DNA of 64,000 bases from NCBI GenBank assembly GCA_963750915.1, contig CAVVSF010000012.1, positions 1-64,000 on the forward strand, in the 5' to 3' direction. Below, in pieces: positions 52,476 to 61,442 of the stretch; position 1 is the first letter of the stretch, and every line of letters begins with the position of its first letter. The notes under the pieces were generated by a model that searched no databases, had not been told where the DNA came from, and saw only the letters and a list, made by a program, of their open reading frames with translations. Source of the stretch: DATBJJ01 sp963750915. GTDB lineage: Bacteria; Acidobacteriota; Vicinamibacteria; Vicinamibacterales; 2-12-FULL-66-21. The translations under genes were made by a program, and so were the position numbers.

Positions 52476-52982
52476 TCATGCCGGGCGCGCAACGTGGTCG
52501 GCGATGAGTTCGGCGATCTCGTCAGCCGAGGCGCGGCCGACGTCGAATCGCAGGTGCGCCATGGCGTAGGCCATCCGCCGGGTGTCGTACAGCCGCTGCA
52601 TCTGGACGCGATCGGCGGCGAGCGGCCGCCGGCCGTCGGCCGGAATTCGCGCCAGGACTTCTTCGATCGGCACGTCGAGCCAGACCGAGAGGCCATCCAG
52701 GTTGATCGCGCCGCGATTCTCCGGGTCGACGAACGTGCCGCCGCCCGTGGCGACGACGACGTGCCGCAGCGGCAGCACGACCTTGAGGATCTCCCGCTCG
52801 ACGGCGCGGAAGTACGGTTCGCCCGAGCGCGCGAAGATATCGGCGACGGCGCGCCGTTCCCGCGCCTCGATCAGTTCGTCGATGTCCTCGGCGCGCCAGC
52901 CCAACCGCGTCGCCAGGGCCCTGGCGACGGTCGTCTTGCCGGCCGCCATGAACCCGACCAGATAGATCTTGTCCGCCGTCAC
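52476..52982 (-). CDS. aroK: Shikimate kinase
   Basis: The 168-residue kinase shows P-loop FMAAGKTTVARALATRLGW, the shikimate-binding DIDELIEARERRAVADIFARSGEPYFRAVE, GGG motif VVATGGGTFVDPENRGAINLDGLSVWLDVP and the lid R-P-L (DGRRPLAAD). It phosphorylates shikimate at O3 in chorismate synthesis. The GTG start overlaps the aroA stop by four bases, so aroA and aroK are translationally coupled. Confidence 0.95.
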   Translation of the reverse strand: MTADKIYLVGFMAAGKTTVARALATRLGWRAEDIDELIEARERRAVADIFARSGEPYFRAVEREILKVVLPLRHVVVATGGGTFVDPENRGAINLDGLSVWLDVPIEEVLARIPADGRRPLAADRVQMQRLYDTRRMAYAMAHLRFDVGRASADEIAELIADHVARPA

Positions 52983-54280
52983 CGCGTCAGCGACTCGAGC
53001 GTCTCGAAGAATCCCGGATACGAGACGTTGACAGAAGACGCGCCGAGCACCGTCGTTGGCGCCGAGGCGCGTGTCGCGGCGAGCGCGAACGCCATCGCCA
53101 GGCGGTGATCGCCGGCGGCATCCACGGCGCCGCCGGTGAGCGGCCGGGCCCGCAGGCGGAAGCCGTCGGGGAACTCGTCGATGGCAGCGCCCATCGCTCG
53201 CAGGCCAGCCGCGAGGCAGCTGATGCGGTCGCTCTCCTTCACCCGCAACTCGGCGGCGCCGCTGACGCGCATCTCGGCGCCGTCCGGCAGCATGGCGCCG
53301 AGCGCGGCGAGCGCCGGGATCTCGTCGATCAGGCCTGGCACTTCCTCCGGCCGGATCTCGAAACTCGCCGGCGTCCCGTAGGCGACGCGAATACGCCCGG
53401 CCGGTTCGCCCGCGCCGACGTTCGTCGCGGACACGTCAATCCGCGCCCCGGCGCGGCGGGCGACATCGAACACCGCCGTGCGGCTGGGATTCAGGCCGAC
53501 GCCGTCGATCTCGATCTCTGCGCCCGGCGTTCCCGCGGCCAGCGCGATCCAGAACGCGGCGCTCGAGACGTCGCCAGGCACCGTGAGCTCCTGCGCCCGG
53601 AGACGCTGCCCGCCGGCGACACTGATGTGGCCGTCGCTCGTCGTCACCTCGACGCCGAACGCGTGAAACGCGCGCTCGGTGTGGTCGCGGGTCCCGACCG
53701 GCTCGATGACGACGGTCTCGCCCTCGGCCTGGAGGCCGGCCAGCAGCACGGCGCTCTTCACCTGCGCGCTCGGGACTTCGCCCTGAAAGGTGATGCCGTG
53801 AAGCCGGGCGCCGTCGATCGTCAGCGGCGGCCGGCCGTCCTGAGAGGAGATGCGCGCCCCCATCAGCGTCAACGGCGTGATGACGCGGCGCATCGGCCGG
53901 CGGCTGAGCGAGGCGTCGCCGCCCAGCACGGTCCGGAACGCGTGCGCCGCGACGATTCCCGACAGCAACCGCATCGACGTCCCCGAGTTGGCGGCATCGA
54001 GCGGCCGGTCGGGCGCCGTCAGCCCGCCGAGACCGCGGCCGTGGACGGTGACCTCGCCGCCCGGCGTGTGATGAATGGTGACGCCGAGGCCGCGCAGGCA
54101 GTCGAGCGTGGCGAGGCAGTCCGCTCCGGTGAGGTAGCCCTCGATCGTCGAGACGCCGTCGGCCATCGCTGCCAGCATCGCGTACCGATGAGAAATGGAT
54201 TTGTCGCCGGGGACGCGCAACCGGCCGGAAATCCGGGCGGCAGGCTCGACCCGGGCCGCATCGGCGGCAGCGTGGCTCAT
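52979..54280 (-). CDS. aroA: 3-Phosphoshikimate 1-carboxyvinyltransferase (EPSP synthase)
   Basis: ATG 54280 gives a 433-residue EPSP synthase: ARISGRLRVPGDKSISHRYAMLAAMADG with the PEP/S3P lysine, GADCLATLDCLRGLGV, LDAANSGTSMRLLSGIVAA, SLSRRPMRRVITPLTLMGARI, VPSAQVKSAVLLAGLQAEGETVV, RDHTERAF, VPGDVSSAAFWIALAAG, EVPGLIDEIPALAALG with the catalytic Asp/Glu, LRVKESDRI and DHRLAMAFALA. It makes 5-enolpyruvylshikimate-3-phosphate. The frame remains open to 54478, but this extension is not protein-like. NSGTS with Gly/Ala pattern is of the class II-like bacterial type. Confidence 0.96.
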   Translation of the reverse strand: MSHAAADAARVEPAARISGRLRVPGDKSISHRYAMLAAMADGVSTIEGYLTGADCLATLDCLRGLGVTIHHTPGGEVTVHGRGLGGLTAPDRPLDAANSGTSMRLLSGIVAAHAFRTVLGGDASLSRRPMRRVITPLTLMGARISSQDGRPPLTIDGARLHGITFQGEVPSAQVKSAVLLAGLQAEGETVVIEPVGTRDHTERAFHAFGVEVTTSDGHISVAGGQRLRAQELTVPGDVSSAAFWIALAAGTPGAEIEIDGVGLNPSRTAVFDVARRAGARIDVSATNVGAGEPAGRIRVAYGTPASFEIRPEEVPGLIDEIPALAALGAMLPDGAEMRVSGAAELRVKESDRISCLAAGLRAMGAAIDEFPDGFRLRARPLTGGAVDAAGDHRLAMAFALAATRASAPTTVLGASSVNVSYPGFFETLESLTR

Positions 54281-54471
54281 GGCTCGCACTATAGCATTGG
54301 CTCCCGAGCGCCGGCCCGGCCCTGCGGAGGAATCGCGCGGACTTGCTCGTGGGGCTCGCACTCGCGAGCGGTTCCGGATTAGAATGTGGGAATTCGCGTG
54401 CCCGCAAAGCCCGCTGTCCCAATCGTTACAGCCGCGTCCCGACTCCCCGGCGCAGGTGACGCCCTTCTCGC

Positions 54472-54915
54472 ATGACACGCGGCGGCACCGTCAGGCTGCA
54501 GATGCACAGTCGTTTCGAGTTGCTGGACTTCGTCCAGACGGTCACCGACCGCCTGGCCGAGCTGGCACAACTCGATGACGATGCCTCGCACTGGATTGGC
54601 GTCGCCGTCCGCGAGTCGGTCATCAACGCCATCAAGCACGGCAATCGCGAGGACATCCAGAAGCTGGTGACCGTCGAGTTCGCGTTCGAGCCCGTCGCCG
54701 GTCCGACCGAGCTCATCGTCCGCGTGCTCGACGAGGGCGAGGGGTTCGAGCCGCAGGAAATCGCCGATCCGCTGGCGCCCGAGAACCTGTTGAAGGCCAG
54801 CGGCCGCGGCATCTTCTTCATGCGCAGCTTCATGGACGACGTCACGATCAGGCGCGGTCCGGAGCGCGGCATGGAAGTGCGGATGGTGAAGAAGCTCTCA
54901 CCGCCGCCAGCCTGA
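54472..54915 (+). CDS. RsbW-like anti-sigma/serine kinase ATPase domain protein
   Basis: A 147-residue single-domain GHKL ATPase (HATPase_c_2): LLDFVQTVTDRLAELAQLDDDASHWIGVAVRESVINAIKHGNRE (N box), ELIVRVLDEGEGFEP (G1) and SGRGIFFMRSFMDDVTIRRG (G2, G-R-G-I). In known family members the protein phosphorylates an STAS-domain antagonist and binds a sigma factor. No partner antagonist or sigma factor gene lies nearby. The suhB gene starts 7 bases after its stop. Confidence 0.9.
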   Translation: MTRGGTVRLQMHSRFELLDFVQTVTDRLAELAQLDDDASHWIGVAVRESVINAIKHGNREDIQKLVTVEFAFEPVAGPTELIVRVLDEGEGFEPQEIADPLAPENLLKASGRGIFFMRSFMDDVTIRRGPERGMEVRMVKKLSPPPA

Positions 54916-54922
54916 TCGCTCC

Positions 54923-55717
54923 GTGACTGACGCCCCGCCGCCAATTTTCCTCGCCACGGCCGTTGAAGCCGTCCTGCACGCCGGTGAGACGCAGATGGCG
55001 CGCTTCGGCAAAGAAATCCGCATCGACAAGAAGGGCGACATCGATCTCGTGACGGAGATCGACATCGAGATCGAGCGGGCGTTCCGCGTCATGATCGCCG
55101 ATCGTTTTCCCGAGCACGTGGTCCTCGGCGAGGAGTTCGGCCAGGCCGGCGACCGCTCCCGCATCCCGGAGTTCTGCTGGGTGTTCGACCCGATCGACGG
55201 CACGACGAATTACGCGCATGGCCTGCCGATTTTCTGCTCGTCGCTGGCGCTGGAGATCGCCGGCGAGCCGGTCGTCGCCGCCATCTACGATCCGACCCGC
55301 AAGGAGCTGTTCACGGCCGAGCGAGGCCAGGGCGCGCGGCTCAACGGCCAGCCGCTGAGGGTCTCTCCGGCGGAGACGCTGATCGATTCGCTGCTCGTCA
55401 CCGGTTTCCATTACGACGTGCAGAAAGATCCCGGCCAGGTGATCGAGCTGTTTGCCGCCTTCATCAGCCGGGCGCGCGCCGTGCGCCGGCTCGGGTCGGC
55501 GGCGCTGGATCTCTGCTATGTCGCGGCCGGGCGGTTCGACGGGTTCTGGGAAAGAAAGCTGCAGCCGTGGGACGTCGCCGCCGGAGCCCTGATCGTGACC
55601 GAGGCAGGCGGCAGGGTGACGGCGATGTCGGGCGGCCCCTACGCGTCGCGGGAAGGCAGCGTCCTGGCCACCAACGGCCGGATTCACGACGAAATGCTTG
55701 GCGTGATCGGGGTCTGA
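54923..55717 (+). CDS. suhB: Inositol monophosphatase family protein
   Basis: GTG 54923 starts a 264-residue phosphatase with IMPase motifs: DKKGDIDLVTEIDIEIERAF, LGEEFG, WVFDPIDGTTNYAHGLPIFCSSLAL (DPIDGT metal site), VAAIYDPTRKELFTAERGQGARLNG, RRLGSAALDLCYVAAGRFDGFWERKLQPWDVAAGALIVTEAGG (W-D-x-A-A-G). It dephosphorylates inositol phosphates or related sugar phosphates. The stop codon lies in a small perfect palindrome GGGGTCTGACCCC (55709-55721). Confidence 0.93.
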   Translation: MTDAPPPIFLATAVEAVLHAGETQMARFGKEIRIDKKGDIDLVTEIDIEIERAFRVMIADRFPEHVVLGEEFGQAGDRSRIPEFCWVFDPIDGTTNYAHGLPIFCSSLALEIAGEPVVAAIYDPTRKELFTAERGQGARLNGQPLRVSPAETLIDSLLVTGFHYDVQKDPGQVIELFAAFISRARAVRRLGSAALDLCYVAAGRFDGFWERKLQPWDVAAGALIVTEAGGRVTAMSGGPYASREGSVLATNGRIHDEMLGVIGV

Positions 55718-55911
55718 CCCCGGTGTTGCAAAACTGAGAGCGCGGGGAGGCTGACCCCAAAACAGTTCGCGGGTGACACCGAAACGTGACAGCCGCGGGT
55801 CATCCCCTGGCGAATTCTTCAGGTTTGGCCGGCGTTTGCTGGCACTTTTCATGCTGACCTCAGGGGCAGCGCCGGCCCGGCTCTCTCCCGGCCGGCTTCA
55901 CGGAGACTGTC

Positions 55912-56673
55912 ATGATGAAACGCTTGTTGACTTCGCTGCTCGCGCTGGCGGCAATGGCCGGATCGGCCAACGCCCAGGTCGTGATGGTGGGCCGCTCGGA
56001 CTCACGCAATCTGATTGGTTTCACCCTCGGACAGCTGTGGGTGAACGGCTCGGATCCGTGTTTCCCCGGCGATACGACCGATTGTGGGCGGGTTGACGAC
56101 GACACCCTCGTTGCCAATTTGAGAGCTACCGATCCGCTGCTGTTCGAGCTCGGCGAGTTCGACGAGTTCACGTTTGGCGGCGAGTGGCTTTACGGCGTCA
56201 CCAACTATCTCGAGACAGGTGTTGGCTTCGGCTTCTACAAGCGCACCGTGCCGAGCATCTACCGCGACGTCGTCCACGCGAACGGTGCTGAAATCGCCCA
56301 GGACCTGCGGCTGCGGATGTTTCCGATCACGGGGACCGTCCGGTTCCTGCCGCTGGGCCGCGGCGGCGCATTCGAGCCCTACATCGGCGGCGGCGTGGGG
56401 TTCATCAACTGGAGCTACAAGGAGTCGGGTGAATTCGTCGACTCCGCGACCGGCGACGTGTTCCTGGCGCAGTACGAGGCCGACGGCACGGCCGTCGGGC
56501 CGGTCATCGTCGGCGGCGTGCGCATCCCGGTGGGCGACGCCTTCACGATCGGCGGCGAGTACCGCTGGCAGAAGGCCGACGGGGATACGAATCAGCTGGA
56601 GAGCGAGCTGCTCGGCAGCCGCATCGATCTCGGCGGCCAGTCGCTGAACTTCACGATGCACTTCCGCTTCTGA
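55912..56673 (+). CDS. Outer-membrane beta-barrel protein
   Basis: A 253-residue exported protein with signal peptide MMKRLLTSLLALAAMAGSANAQ. The mature part consists of alternating amphipathic strands typical of an OmpA/OmpW-like eight-stranded barrel: LIGFTLGQLWVNG, FTFGGEWLYGVTNYLETGVGFGFYKR, RFLPLGRGGAFEPYIGGGVGFINWSYKE, IVGGVRIPVGDAFTIGGEYRWQKADG, and a terminal LNFTMHFRF with aromatic last residue, the BAM recognition signature. An acidic cysteine-bearing loop (CFPGDTTDC) may form a disulfide. Function unknown, perhaps porin or structural. Confidence 0.88.
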   Translation: MMKRLLTSLLALAAMAGSANAQVVMVGRSDSRNLIGFTLGQLWVNGSDPCFPGDTTDCGRVDDDTLVANLRATDPLLFELGEFDEFTFGGEWLYGVTNYLETGVGFGFYKRTVPSIYRDVVHANGAEIAQDLRLRMFPITGTVRFLPLGRGGAFEPYIGGGVGFINWSYKESGEFVDSATGDVFLAQYEADGTAVGPVIVGGVRIPVGDAFTIGGEYRWQKADGDTNQLESELLGSRIDLGGQSLNFTMHFRF

Positions 56674-56677
56674 GCGG

Positions 56678-58198
56678 TCAGCGAGGCGTAGCCCGATACA
56701 GGGCTACGCCTCCACCCTCCGCGACGCGGACGAACCCCTCGAGAAACTTCGCATCGGCCCTCGACCTCGCGAAGAGCTCATCGCCGCCTTCCGCCGCTTC
56801 CTCGATCGCCACCCACGACACGTACGGCCGGGGCCCTGTCTTCACTGCCGCCTTCCAGACGTCGCCGTTGCCTTCGTGGAGGAAGTCGCGAATCGCGAAG
56901 CCGTTCGCCGCGAGGTCGTGCATGTAGTGGGCGAGCGAGCCCATGCTCATCATGATCGGCGTGCCATCGTGATGCGCGACGAGATATGCCGTCACCGCGC
57001 GCCGTCCGGCCTGGTTGGCGGCGTCGCGCTGCGATTCGGCGATGAGCGGCGCGCCGCGGTCGAGTGGCGGGGCCTGCACGGCCGTTGCCGCGACGATGGC
57101 GGCGGCCGCGGCGAGCCGGCTCCAGCGCGGCAGCAGCGAGACCGCGACGCCGGCGATCGCGGCGCTGGCGACGATGAGCGGCGCGCTGTACCTCACCCTG
57201 AACGGGTGCCCGGCGTAGAACGCATACCACGGCAGCGCGGCGGCGGCGGCCAGCGCGAGCACGAGGACGAGCGGCGCCCGCGCGCGAGAGCGCGCCGTGG
57301 TCCAGCAGATCATTGCCCCGCCGGCGTAAGCAACCCATAACGTGACCGGACCTGAAAGCCGGTCGAGCCCCTCGCCAACCTGTCTCCACGCCAGCCCCGC
57401 CTGACCGAGGGCTTCATTCTCAGGCACGAAGAATCCGCTGCTGACGAACCAGGAGCCGACCGTCCAGCGGCTGTTGAGAAGGAAGAGCAGGACCGCCACG
57501 GCCGGATACGCCGCGACGCGGGCGACGGCGGCGAGCGCGGCGCGCGGCGCGGCGCCGCGGTGGACCAGCACGGCGGCGGCGAGCACGAGCAGGGCCGCGG
57601 AGATCGGCCAGGCTTCGTAACGCGTCATGCACGCCGCCGTGACGGCGAGACCGGGAGCGGCAGCCTGCGGCGGGGCGCCGCTATCGATCCAGTTGACTGT
57701 CAGCGCGATGGCAAGCAGCGTCGTGCCGAAGAGCAGCGGCTCGGTCATCGGCGTGCTCTGCAGGTACAGCACGTTCGGATTGATCATCAGCAGCGCCGGT
57801 GTGACCGCGGCGCCCGTGATCGATCCTGTGTGCCGCAGAATCACGGCGGCGAGAGCACCGGCACCGATCGCCATCGAAGCGATCGAGATCGCGATCGCGG
57901 ACGCGCCGCTCCGGTACCAGGCATCGATTTGCACCGGCAGCATGTTCAGGACGTGGGGCAGCGGCAGCCAGACCGCGCCGATCTGCTGCCACCCGGGCAT
58001 CAGGCTGTCGAGGATGCGCCGCGCGACGACGACGTGGGCGCGGGCATCGTAGTGCGCCAGCGCGAGACCGGCGCCGGCGTAATGCATCGCCGCGGCAACG
58101 CCGACGAGCGCCGTGCAGACGGCGATCGCGGTGACGATCCAGCGTTGCCGGCGATTGATGGACGGGTGGTCGAGGCGGAGCGAATTCGCGGGCGGCAC
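56678..58198 (-). CDS. Polytopic membrane protein, ArnT/GT39-like
   Basis: A 506-residue protein with about ten transmembrane helices. The N-terminal part has a D-x-R-x-H motif after helix 1 (LAHYDARAHVVVARRILDS), then GWQQIGAVWLPLPHVLNMLPVQ, resembling the first loop of GT-C glycosyltransferases (PMT/ArnT/GT39), which carries an acidic catalytic residue. The C-terminal ~100 residues are soluble (VAYLVAHHDGTPIMMSMGSLAHYMHDLAANGF). It probably transfers a sugar from a lipid carrier. No clear partner; the gene is convergent with the barrel protein and divergent from the DedA gene. Confidence 0.75.
   Translation of the reverse strand: MPPANSLRLDHPSINRRQRWIVTAIAVCTALVGVAAAMHYAGAGLALAHYDARAHVVVARRILDSLMPGWQQIGAVWLPLPHVLNMLPVQIDAWYRSGASAIAISIASMAIGAGALAAVILRHTGSITGAAVTPALLMINPNVLYLQSTPMTEPLLFGTTLLAIALTVNWIDSGAPPQAAAPGLAVTAACMTRYEAWPISAALLVLAAAVLVHRGAAPRAALAAVARVAAYPAVAVLLFLLNSRWTVGSWFVSSGFFVPENEALGQAGLAWRQVGEGLDRLSGPVTLWVAYAGGAMICWTTARSRARAPLVLVLALAAAAALPWYAFYAGHPFRVRYSAPLIVASAAIAGVAVSLLPRWSRLAAAAAIVAATAVQAPPLDRGAPLIAESQRDAANQAGRRAVTAYLVAHHDGTPIMMSMGSLAHYMHDLAANGFAIRDFLHEGNGDVWKAAVKTGPRPYVSWVAIEEAAEGGDELFARSRADAKFLEGFVRVAEGGGVALYRATPR
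56683..56712. terminator. Perfect hairpin between convergent genes
   Basis: GAGGCGTAGCCC and GGGCTACGCCTC form a perfect 12-bp stem with a six-base loop, ten bases after the barrel-protein stop and overlapping the last codons of the convergent gene. There is no U-tract, so it may terminate both transcripts with help or protect mRNA ends. Confidence 0.55.
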
Positions 58199-58236
58199 AG
58201 CGGGGTCGCGGACGGTTCTAGTCTACACTTTGAATA

Positions 58237-58839
58237 ATGGCCGGATTAATCGAATGGATTAAGGAGTTCGCCACGTCGCTCGGCGGCCCGGGACTCTTCA
58301 TCATCGCCTTCCTCGATTCGTCGTTCCTCTCGTTTCCCGAAGTCAACGACCTCCTCATTGTCTGGCTGACGACACAGCACAAGGAGCGCATGCCGTACTA
58401 CGCGCTCATGACGACGCTGGGATCGATTTGCGGCTGCCTGGCGCTCTATGCGCTCGCCCGCCGCGGCGGCGAGGCGTTCCTGCGCAAGCGCTTCAAGGCG
58501 CAGTACGTCGACCTCGCGCTGGAGCGCTTCCGCCGCTATGGCCTGCTCGCGATCCTCATTCCATCGATCATGCCGCCGCCGATGCCGTTCAAGATTTTCG
58601 TGCTGGCGGCCGGCGTGTCGAAGGTGCGTCTGCTCGACTTCATCATGGCCATCGCCATCGGCCGCGGCATCCGCTATTTCGGTGAAGGGTTGCTCGCCGT
58701 CTACTATGGCGACCACGCGGCCGAGTTCATCAGGGAGAACACCGGGCTCGTCGCCCTGATCGTCGGCGGCGTGGCGCTGGTGCTCGGCGGCGGCTGGTAC
58801 TTCTGGCAGAAGCGTCGAGGCATCCCGGCCGCCCGCTGA
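58237..58839 (+). CDS. DedA/VTT-family membrane protein (YqaA-like)
   Basis: The 200-residue protein has the SNARE-associated/VTT pattern: FATSLGGPGLFIIAFLDSSFLSFPEVNDLLIVW, MTTLGSICGCLALYALARRGGEAFL, LIPSIMPPPMPFKIFVLAAGVSKVRLLDFIMAIAIGRGIRYFGEGLLAVYYG, with re-entrant loops and the R-G-I/R-Y-F end. DedA-type proteins act in lipid (undecaprenyl-phosphate or phospholipid) transbilayer movement and envelope stress. A possible -10 box TACACT lies 8 bases before the start codon. Confidence 0.9.
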   Translation: MAGLIEWIKEFATSLGGPGLFIIAFLDSSFLSFPEVNDLLIVWLTTQHKERMPYYALMTTLGSICGCLALYALARRGGEAFLRKRFKAQYVDLALERFRRYGLLAILIPSIMPPPMPFKIFVLAAGVSKVRLLDFIMAIAIGRGIRYFGEGLLAVYYGDHAAEFIRENTGLVALIVGGVALVLGGGWYFWQKRRGIPAAR

Positions 58840-58863
58840 CGACGGTCGGCTGATGCCCGGGGA

Positions 58864-59367
58864 TTACCGCCGTTCCGACGGCGCCAGCTTCAGCTCACCC
58901 GACATCCACTCCGACGCGACCTCGCGGATATCGGCGCCGGCGACGCGCAGTTGCCGGGCCCTGATGATGACCAGGACGAGCGCGCCGAGCATCCCCAGCG
59001 CCAGGTCCTGCATCGTGTTGTTCAGGCTGACCTGGATATTGGTGCCGACCAGGCGATCGATCGAGAACTCGGCAAACTCCCACACGAGCGCCGCGGTCGT
59101 CGCCAGGCTGCCGACGAGCACCCCTTCGAGCACGACCACGCGGCTGCTGCGGTCGGTGTCGCGCGGCAGTGCGCGGAAACAGCCCGAGATGAAGAACGCG
59201 ATCGCCATGCCGCCGGCGAAGTGCATCGGGATGTCGGTGGGAGGGAAGCGGACGTAGGCGTTCAGCCCCCGGCTGGCGACGACGTGTACCGCGAAGACCA
59301 GCAGCGGCGCCCAGCCGCCAACCAGCCAGAGCTTGCGGACGAGGGTCATGAATGTCGTCACTCGCAC
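58864..59367 (-). CDS. DUF2238/YjdF-like membrane protein
   Basis: A 167-residue protein with four hydrophobic helices. Conserved-looking features are TDIPMHFAGGMAIAFFI, ALVWEFAEFSIDRLVGT and NNTMQDLALGMLGALVLVI, i.e. H-F-x-x-G-x-x-x-A, W-E-F-x-E and D-x-x-x-G, as in DUF2238/YjdF proteins. ATG 59349 (MTLVRKLW) is an equally good start. A charged C-terminal tail follows. Function unknown. Confidence 0.7.
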   Translation of the reverse strand: MRVTTFMTLVRKLWLVGGWAPLLVFAVHVVASRGLNAYVRFPPTDIPMHFAGGMAIAFFISGCFRALPRDTDRSSRVVVLEGVLVGSLATTAALVWEFAEFSIDRLVGTNIQVSLNNTMQDLALGMLGALVLVIIRARQLRVAGADIREVASEWMSGELKLAPSERR

Positions 59368-59532
59368 TCCTCCGACGGGACGGCGGCAGCGAGCCGCCTG
59401 AACTCTTTTACCACGCGCGAATCCGGCCCCGGGGCGCCCGAAGGCCCTAACGCCCGGCCGGCCTGGGAACGATGGTTAGGAGGTAGGCGGAGCGTCCGCC
59501 CGCGGGCCCGTGACGCCGACCGTCGCGGCGGT

Positions 59533-59562
59533 TTGACCGCGAGCCTGGAACGCCTGTATAAT
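59533..59562 (+). promoter_or_regulatory. Strong sigma-70-type promoter of the glycan operon
   Basis: TTGACC (59533-59538) and a perfect TATAAT (59557-59562) are separated by 18 bases, 26 bases before the GT2 start codon. This is the closest match to the consensus seen in the window. Confidence 0.8.
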
Positions 59563-59587
59563 CAAGCGTTTATCCACCCTATCAGGC

Positions 59588-60616
59588 ATGCAGCCGGACA
59601 TCTCGGTCGTCGTACCGATGAAGAACGAGGCCCCGAACGTGGAGAAGCTCTATCGTGAGCTGTCTGCCGCGCTCCAGGCCCATGGACGCCCGTACGAGAT
59701 CATCATCGTCGACGACGGCAGCACCGACGACACCTTCACGCTCCTGGCCCGGCTGCAGGCCGGCGATCCGCGCTTGCGCGTGATCCGCTTCCGCCGCAAC
59801 TTCGGCCAGACGGCGGGCTTCGCGGCCGGCTTCGCCCACGCCCGCGGCCGCTACATCGTGACGATGGACGGCGACCTCCAGAACGACCCGCGCGACATCG
59901 CCGCCATGATCGCGAAGCTGGAGTCCTCGCCGGCGGACATCGTCGCCGGCTGGCGCCGTGATCGGAAGGACAAGTTCATCAGCCGGCGGCTGCCGTCGAT
60001 GATCGCCAACCGGATCATCTCGAAGGCCACCGGCGTCCGGCTGCACGACTACGGCTGCTCGCTGAAGGTGTTTCGCTCCGAGGTCGTGAAGCCGATGAAG
60101 CTCTACGGCGAGATGCACCGGTTCCTGCCGGCGATCGCCAGCGAGTTCGGGGTCAAGACGGTCGAGACCGTGGTCAACCACCGCGCCCGCGAGCACGGCG
60201 TCTCGAAGTACGGGATCTCGCGGACGACCCGCGTCATCCTCGACCTCCTCACCGTCAAGTTCCTGATCAGCTATCGCACCCGGCCGGTCCAGATCTTCGG
60301 GCTGTGGGGGCTGGTGCTCGGCGGCATCGGCGCGGTCATCCTCGGATGGCTCGGCTACATCCGCCTGACGACGCCGCAGGCGATCGGGGATCGGCCGCTG
60401 CTGCTGCTCGGCATCCTGCTGATGTCGCTGGGCGTCCAGCTTCTCAGCTTCGGCCTGCTCGCCGAGATGATGGCGCGGACCTACCACGAGTCCCAGGACA
60501 AGCCGACGTACTACATTCGCGACATCCTCGATGCCGCGGCCACGGCACCGCCCGCCGCCGGCGAACCGGCCGACACCCGCGAAGACGACCTTGTCCACAT
60601 CAAGCGGATCAGCTGA
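59588..60616 (+). CDS. Family 2 glycosyltransferase, dolichol-phosphate-mannose synthase-like
   Basis: The 342-residue enzyme has a GT-A fold (ISVVVPMKNEAPNVEKLYREL, YEIIIVDDGSTDDTFTLLARL, FGQTAGFAAGFAHARGRYIVTMDGDLQNDPRDI with the catalytic DxD-type Asp, YGCSLKVFRSEVVKPMKLYGEMHRFLPAI, REHGVSKYGISRTTRVILDLLTVKFLISY) and two C-terminal transmembrane helices. It matches DPM1/ArnC/GtrB-type enzymes that transfer a sugar from a nucleotide donor to a polyprenyl phosphate. First gene of a likely surface-glycan operon. Confidence 0.94.
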   Translation: MQPDISVVVPMKNEAPNVEKLYRELSAALQAHGRPYEIIIVDDGSTDDTFTLLARLQAGDPRLRVIRFRRNFGQTAGFAAGFAHARGRYIVTMDGDLQNDPRDIAAMIAKLESSPADIVAGWRRDRKDKFISRRLPSMIANRIISKATGVRLHDYGCSLKVFRSEVVKPMKLYGEMHRFLPAIASEFGVKTVETVVNHRAREHGVSKYGISRTTRVILDLLTVKFLISYRTRPVQIFGLWGLVLGGIGAVILGWLGYIRLTTPQAIGDRPLLLLGILLMSLGVQLLSFGLLAEMMARTYHESQDKPTYYIRDILDAAATAPPAAGEPADTREDDLVHIKRIS

Positions 60617-61442
60617 GTCCCGGCCCGGCGCGGCCGCTGGCGATCCCCGCATCACCGACATCCAGCGGGAGTTCGGCGCGTCGCGATCGCGGCGCCAGCG
60701 ATACGCTGACCTCGTCGTGGGTCAATCCGGGTTCTGGCCGCTCGTTCGCTACGAGCTCGTGCTCCTGCTGTCGTCCTGGGTACCCGGCGCGCTCGGCTTG
60801 TTCCTGCGCTCGAAGCTGTACCCGCTGATTCTCGGCCACGTCGGCCGTAACGTCGCGTTCGGCGCCCATGTCGTGCTGCGCCATCCGCACAAGATCTGGA
60901 TCGGCGACAACGTCGTCGTCGACGACCAGTGCTGTCTCGACGCCAAGGGAACGACCAACCGCGGCATCGTCCTGAAGAACGGCGTCTTCCTCGGGCGGAA
61001 CACGATCCTGAGCTGCAAGAACGGCAACATCGAGCTCGACGAAGAGGCGAACATCGGCTTCAACGTCGAGGTCTTCTCGGCGGCCGACGTGCGCATCGGC
61101 CGCAAAGTGCTTGTCGCGGCGTACACCTACCTCGTCGGCGGCGATCATCTCTACGATCGCGTCGACCTTCCAGTCCTCGAGCAGGGGCGGACCGCTCGCG
61201 GCATCGACGTCGGCGATCACGTCTGGCTCGGCGCCCACGTCGTCGTCGCCGACGGCGTGCGCATCGGCCGCGACGCCGTGATTGGCGCCGGCGCAGTCGT
61301 CACCTCGGAAGTGCCGGAGTTCCACGTCGCCGCCGGCGTGCCGGCGCGGGTGCTGCGCGATCGCGCGGGCTCCGCGGGCAGCGGACGCGGGGAACTGACC
61401 TCATCATGTGTGGGATCGTCGGCATCGTCGAGCGTGATTTGA
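60591..61442 (+). CDS. Hexapeptide-repeat acyltransferase (LbH family)
   Basis: The C-terminal two thirds form a left-handed beta helix with hexapeptide repeats: HVGRNVAFGAHVVLRHPHKIWIGDNVVVDDQCCLDAKGTTNRGIVLKNGVFLGRNTIL, RIGRKVLVAAYTYLVGGDHLYD, GDHVWLGAHVVVADGVRIGRDAVIGAGAVVTSEVPEFHVAAGVPARVLRDR, as in sugar O- or N-acetyltransferases. Residues before that (YELVLLLSSWVPGALGLFLRSKLYPLIL) are hydrophobic and probably anchor it at the membrane. Start uncertain: TTG 60591, overlapping the GT2 end, is preferred over ATG 60531. Overlaps the asnB start. Confidence 0.85.
   Translation: MSTSSGSAESRPGAAAGDPRITDIQREFGASRSRRQRYADLVVGQSGFWPLVRYELVLLLSSWVPGALGLFLRSKLYPLILGHVGRNVAFGAHVVLRHPHKIWIGDNVVVDDQCCLDAKGTTNRGIVLKNGVFLGRNTILSCKNGNIELDEEANIGFNVEVFSAADVRIGRKVLVAAYTYLVGGDHLYDRVDLPVLEQGRTARGIDVGDHVWLGAHVVVADGVRIGRDAVIGAGAVVTSEVPEFHVAAGVPARVLRDRAGSAGSGRGELTSSCVGSSASSSVI

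Noticed and set aside
54300..54470. Possible tRNA or promoter upstream of the RsbW-like gene
   Set aside because: A TAGAAT word is present, but no cloverleaf and no -35 at a valid distance were found.
52979..54478. N-terminal extension of aroA to 54478
   Set aside because: The additional 66 residues do not resemble EPSP synthase and the family start is at 54280.
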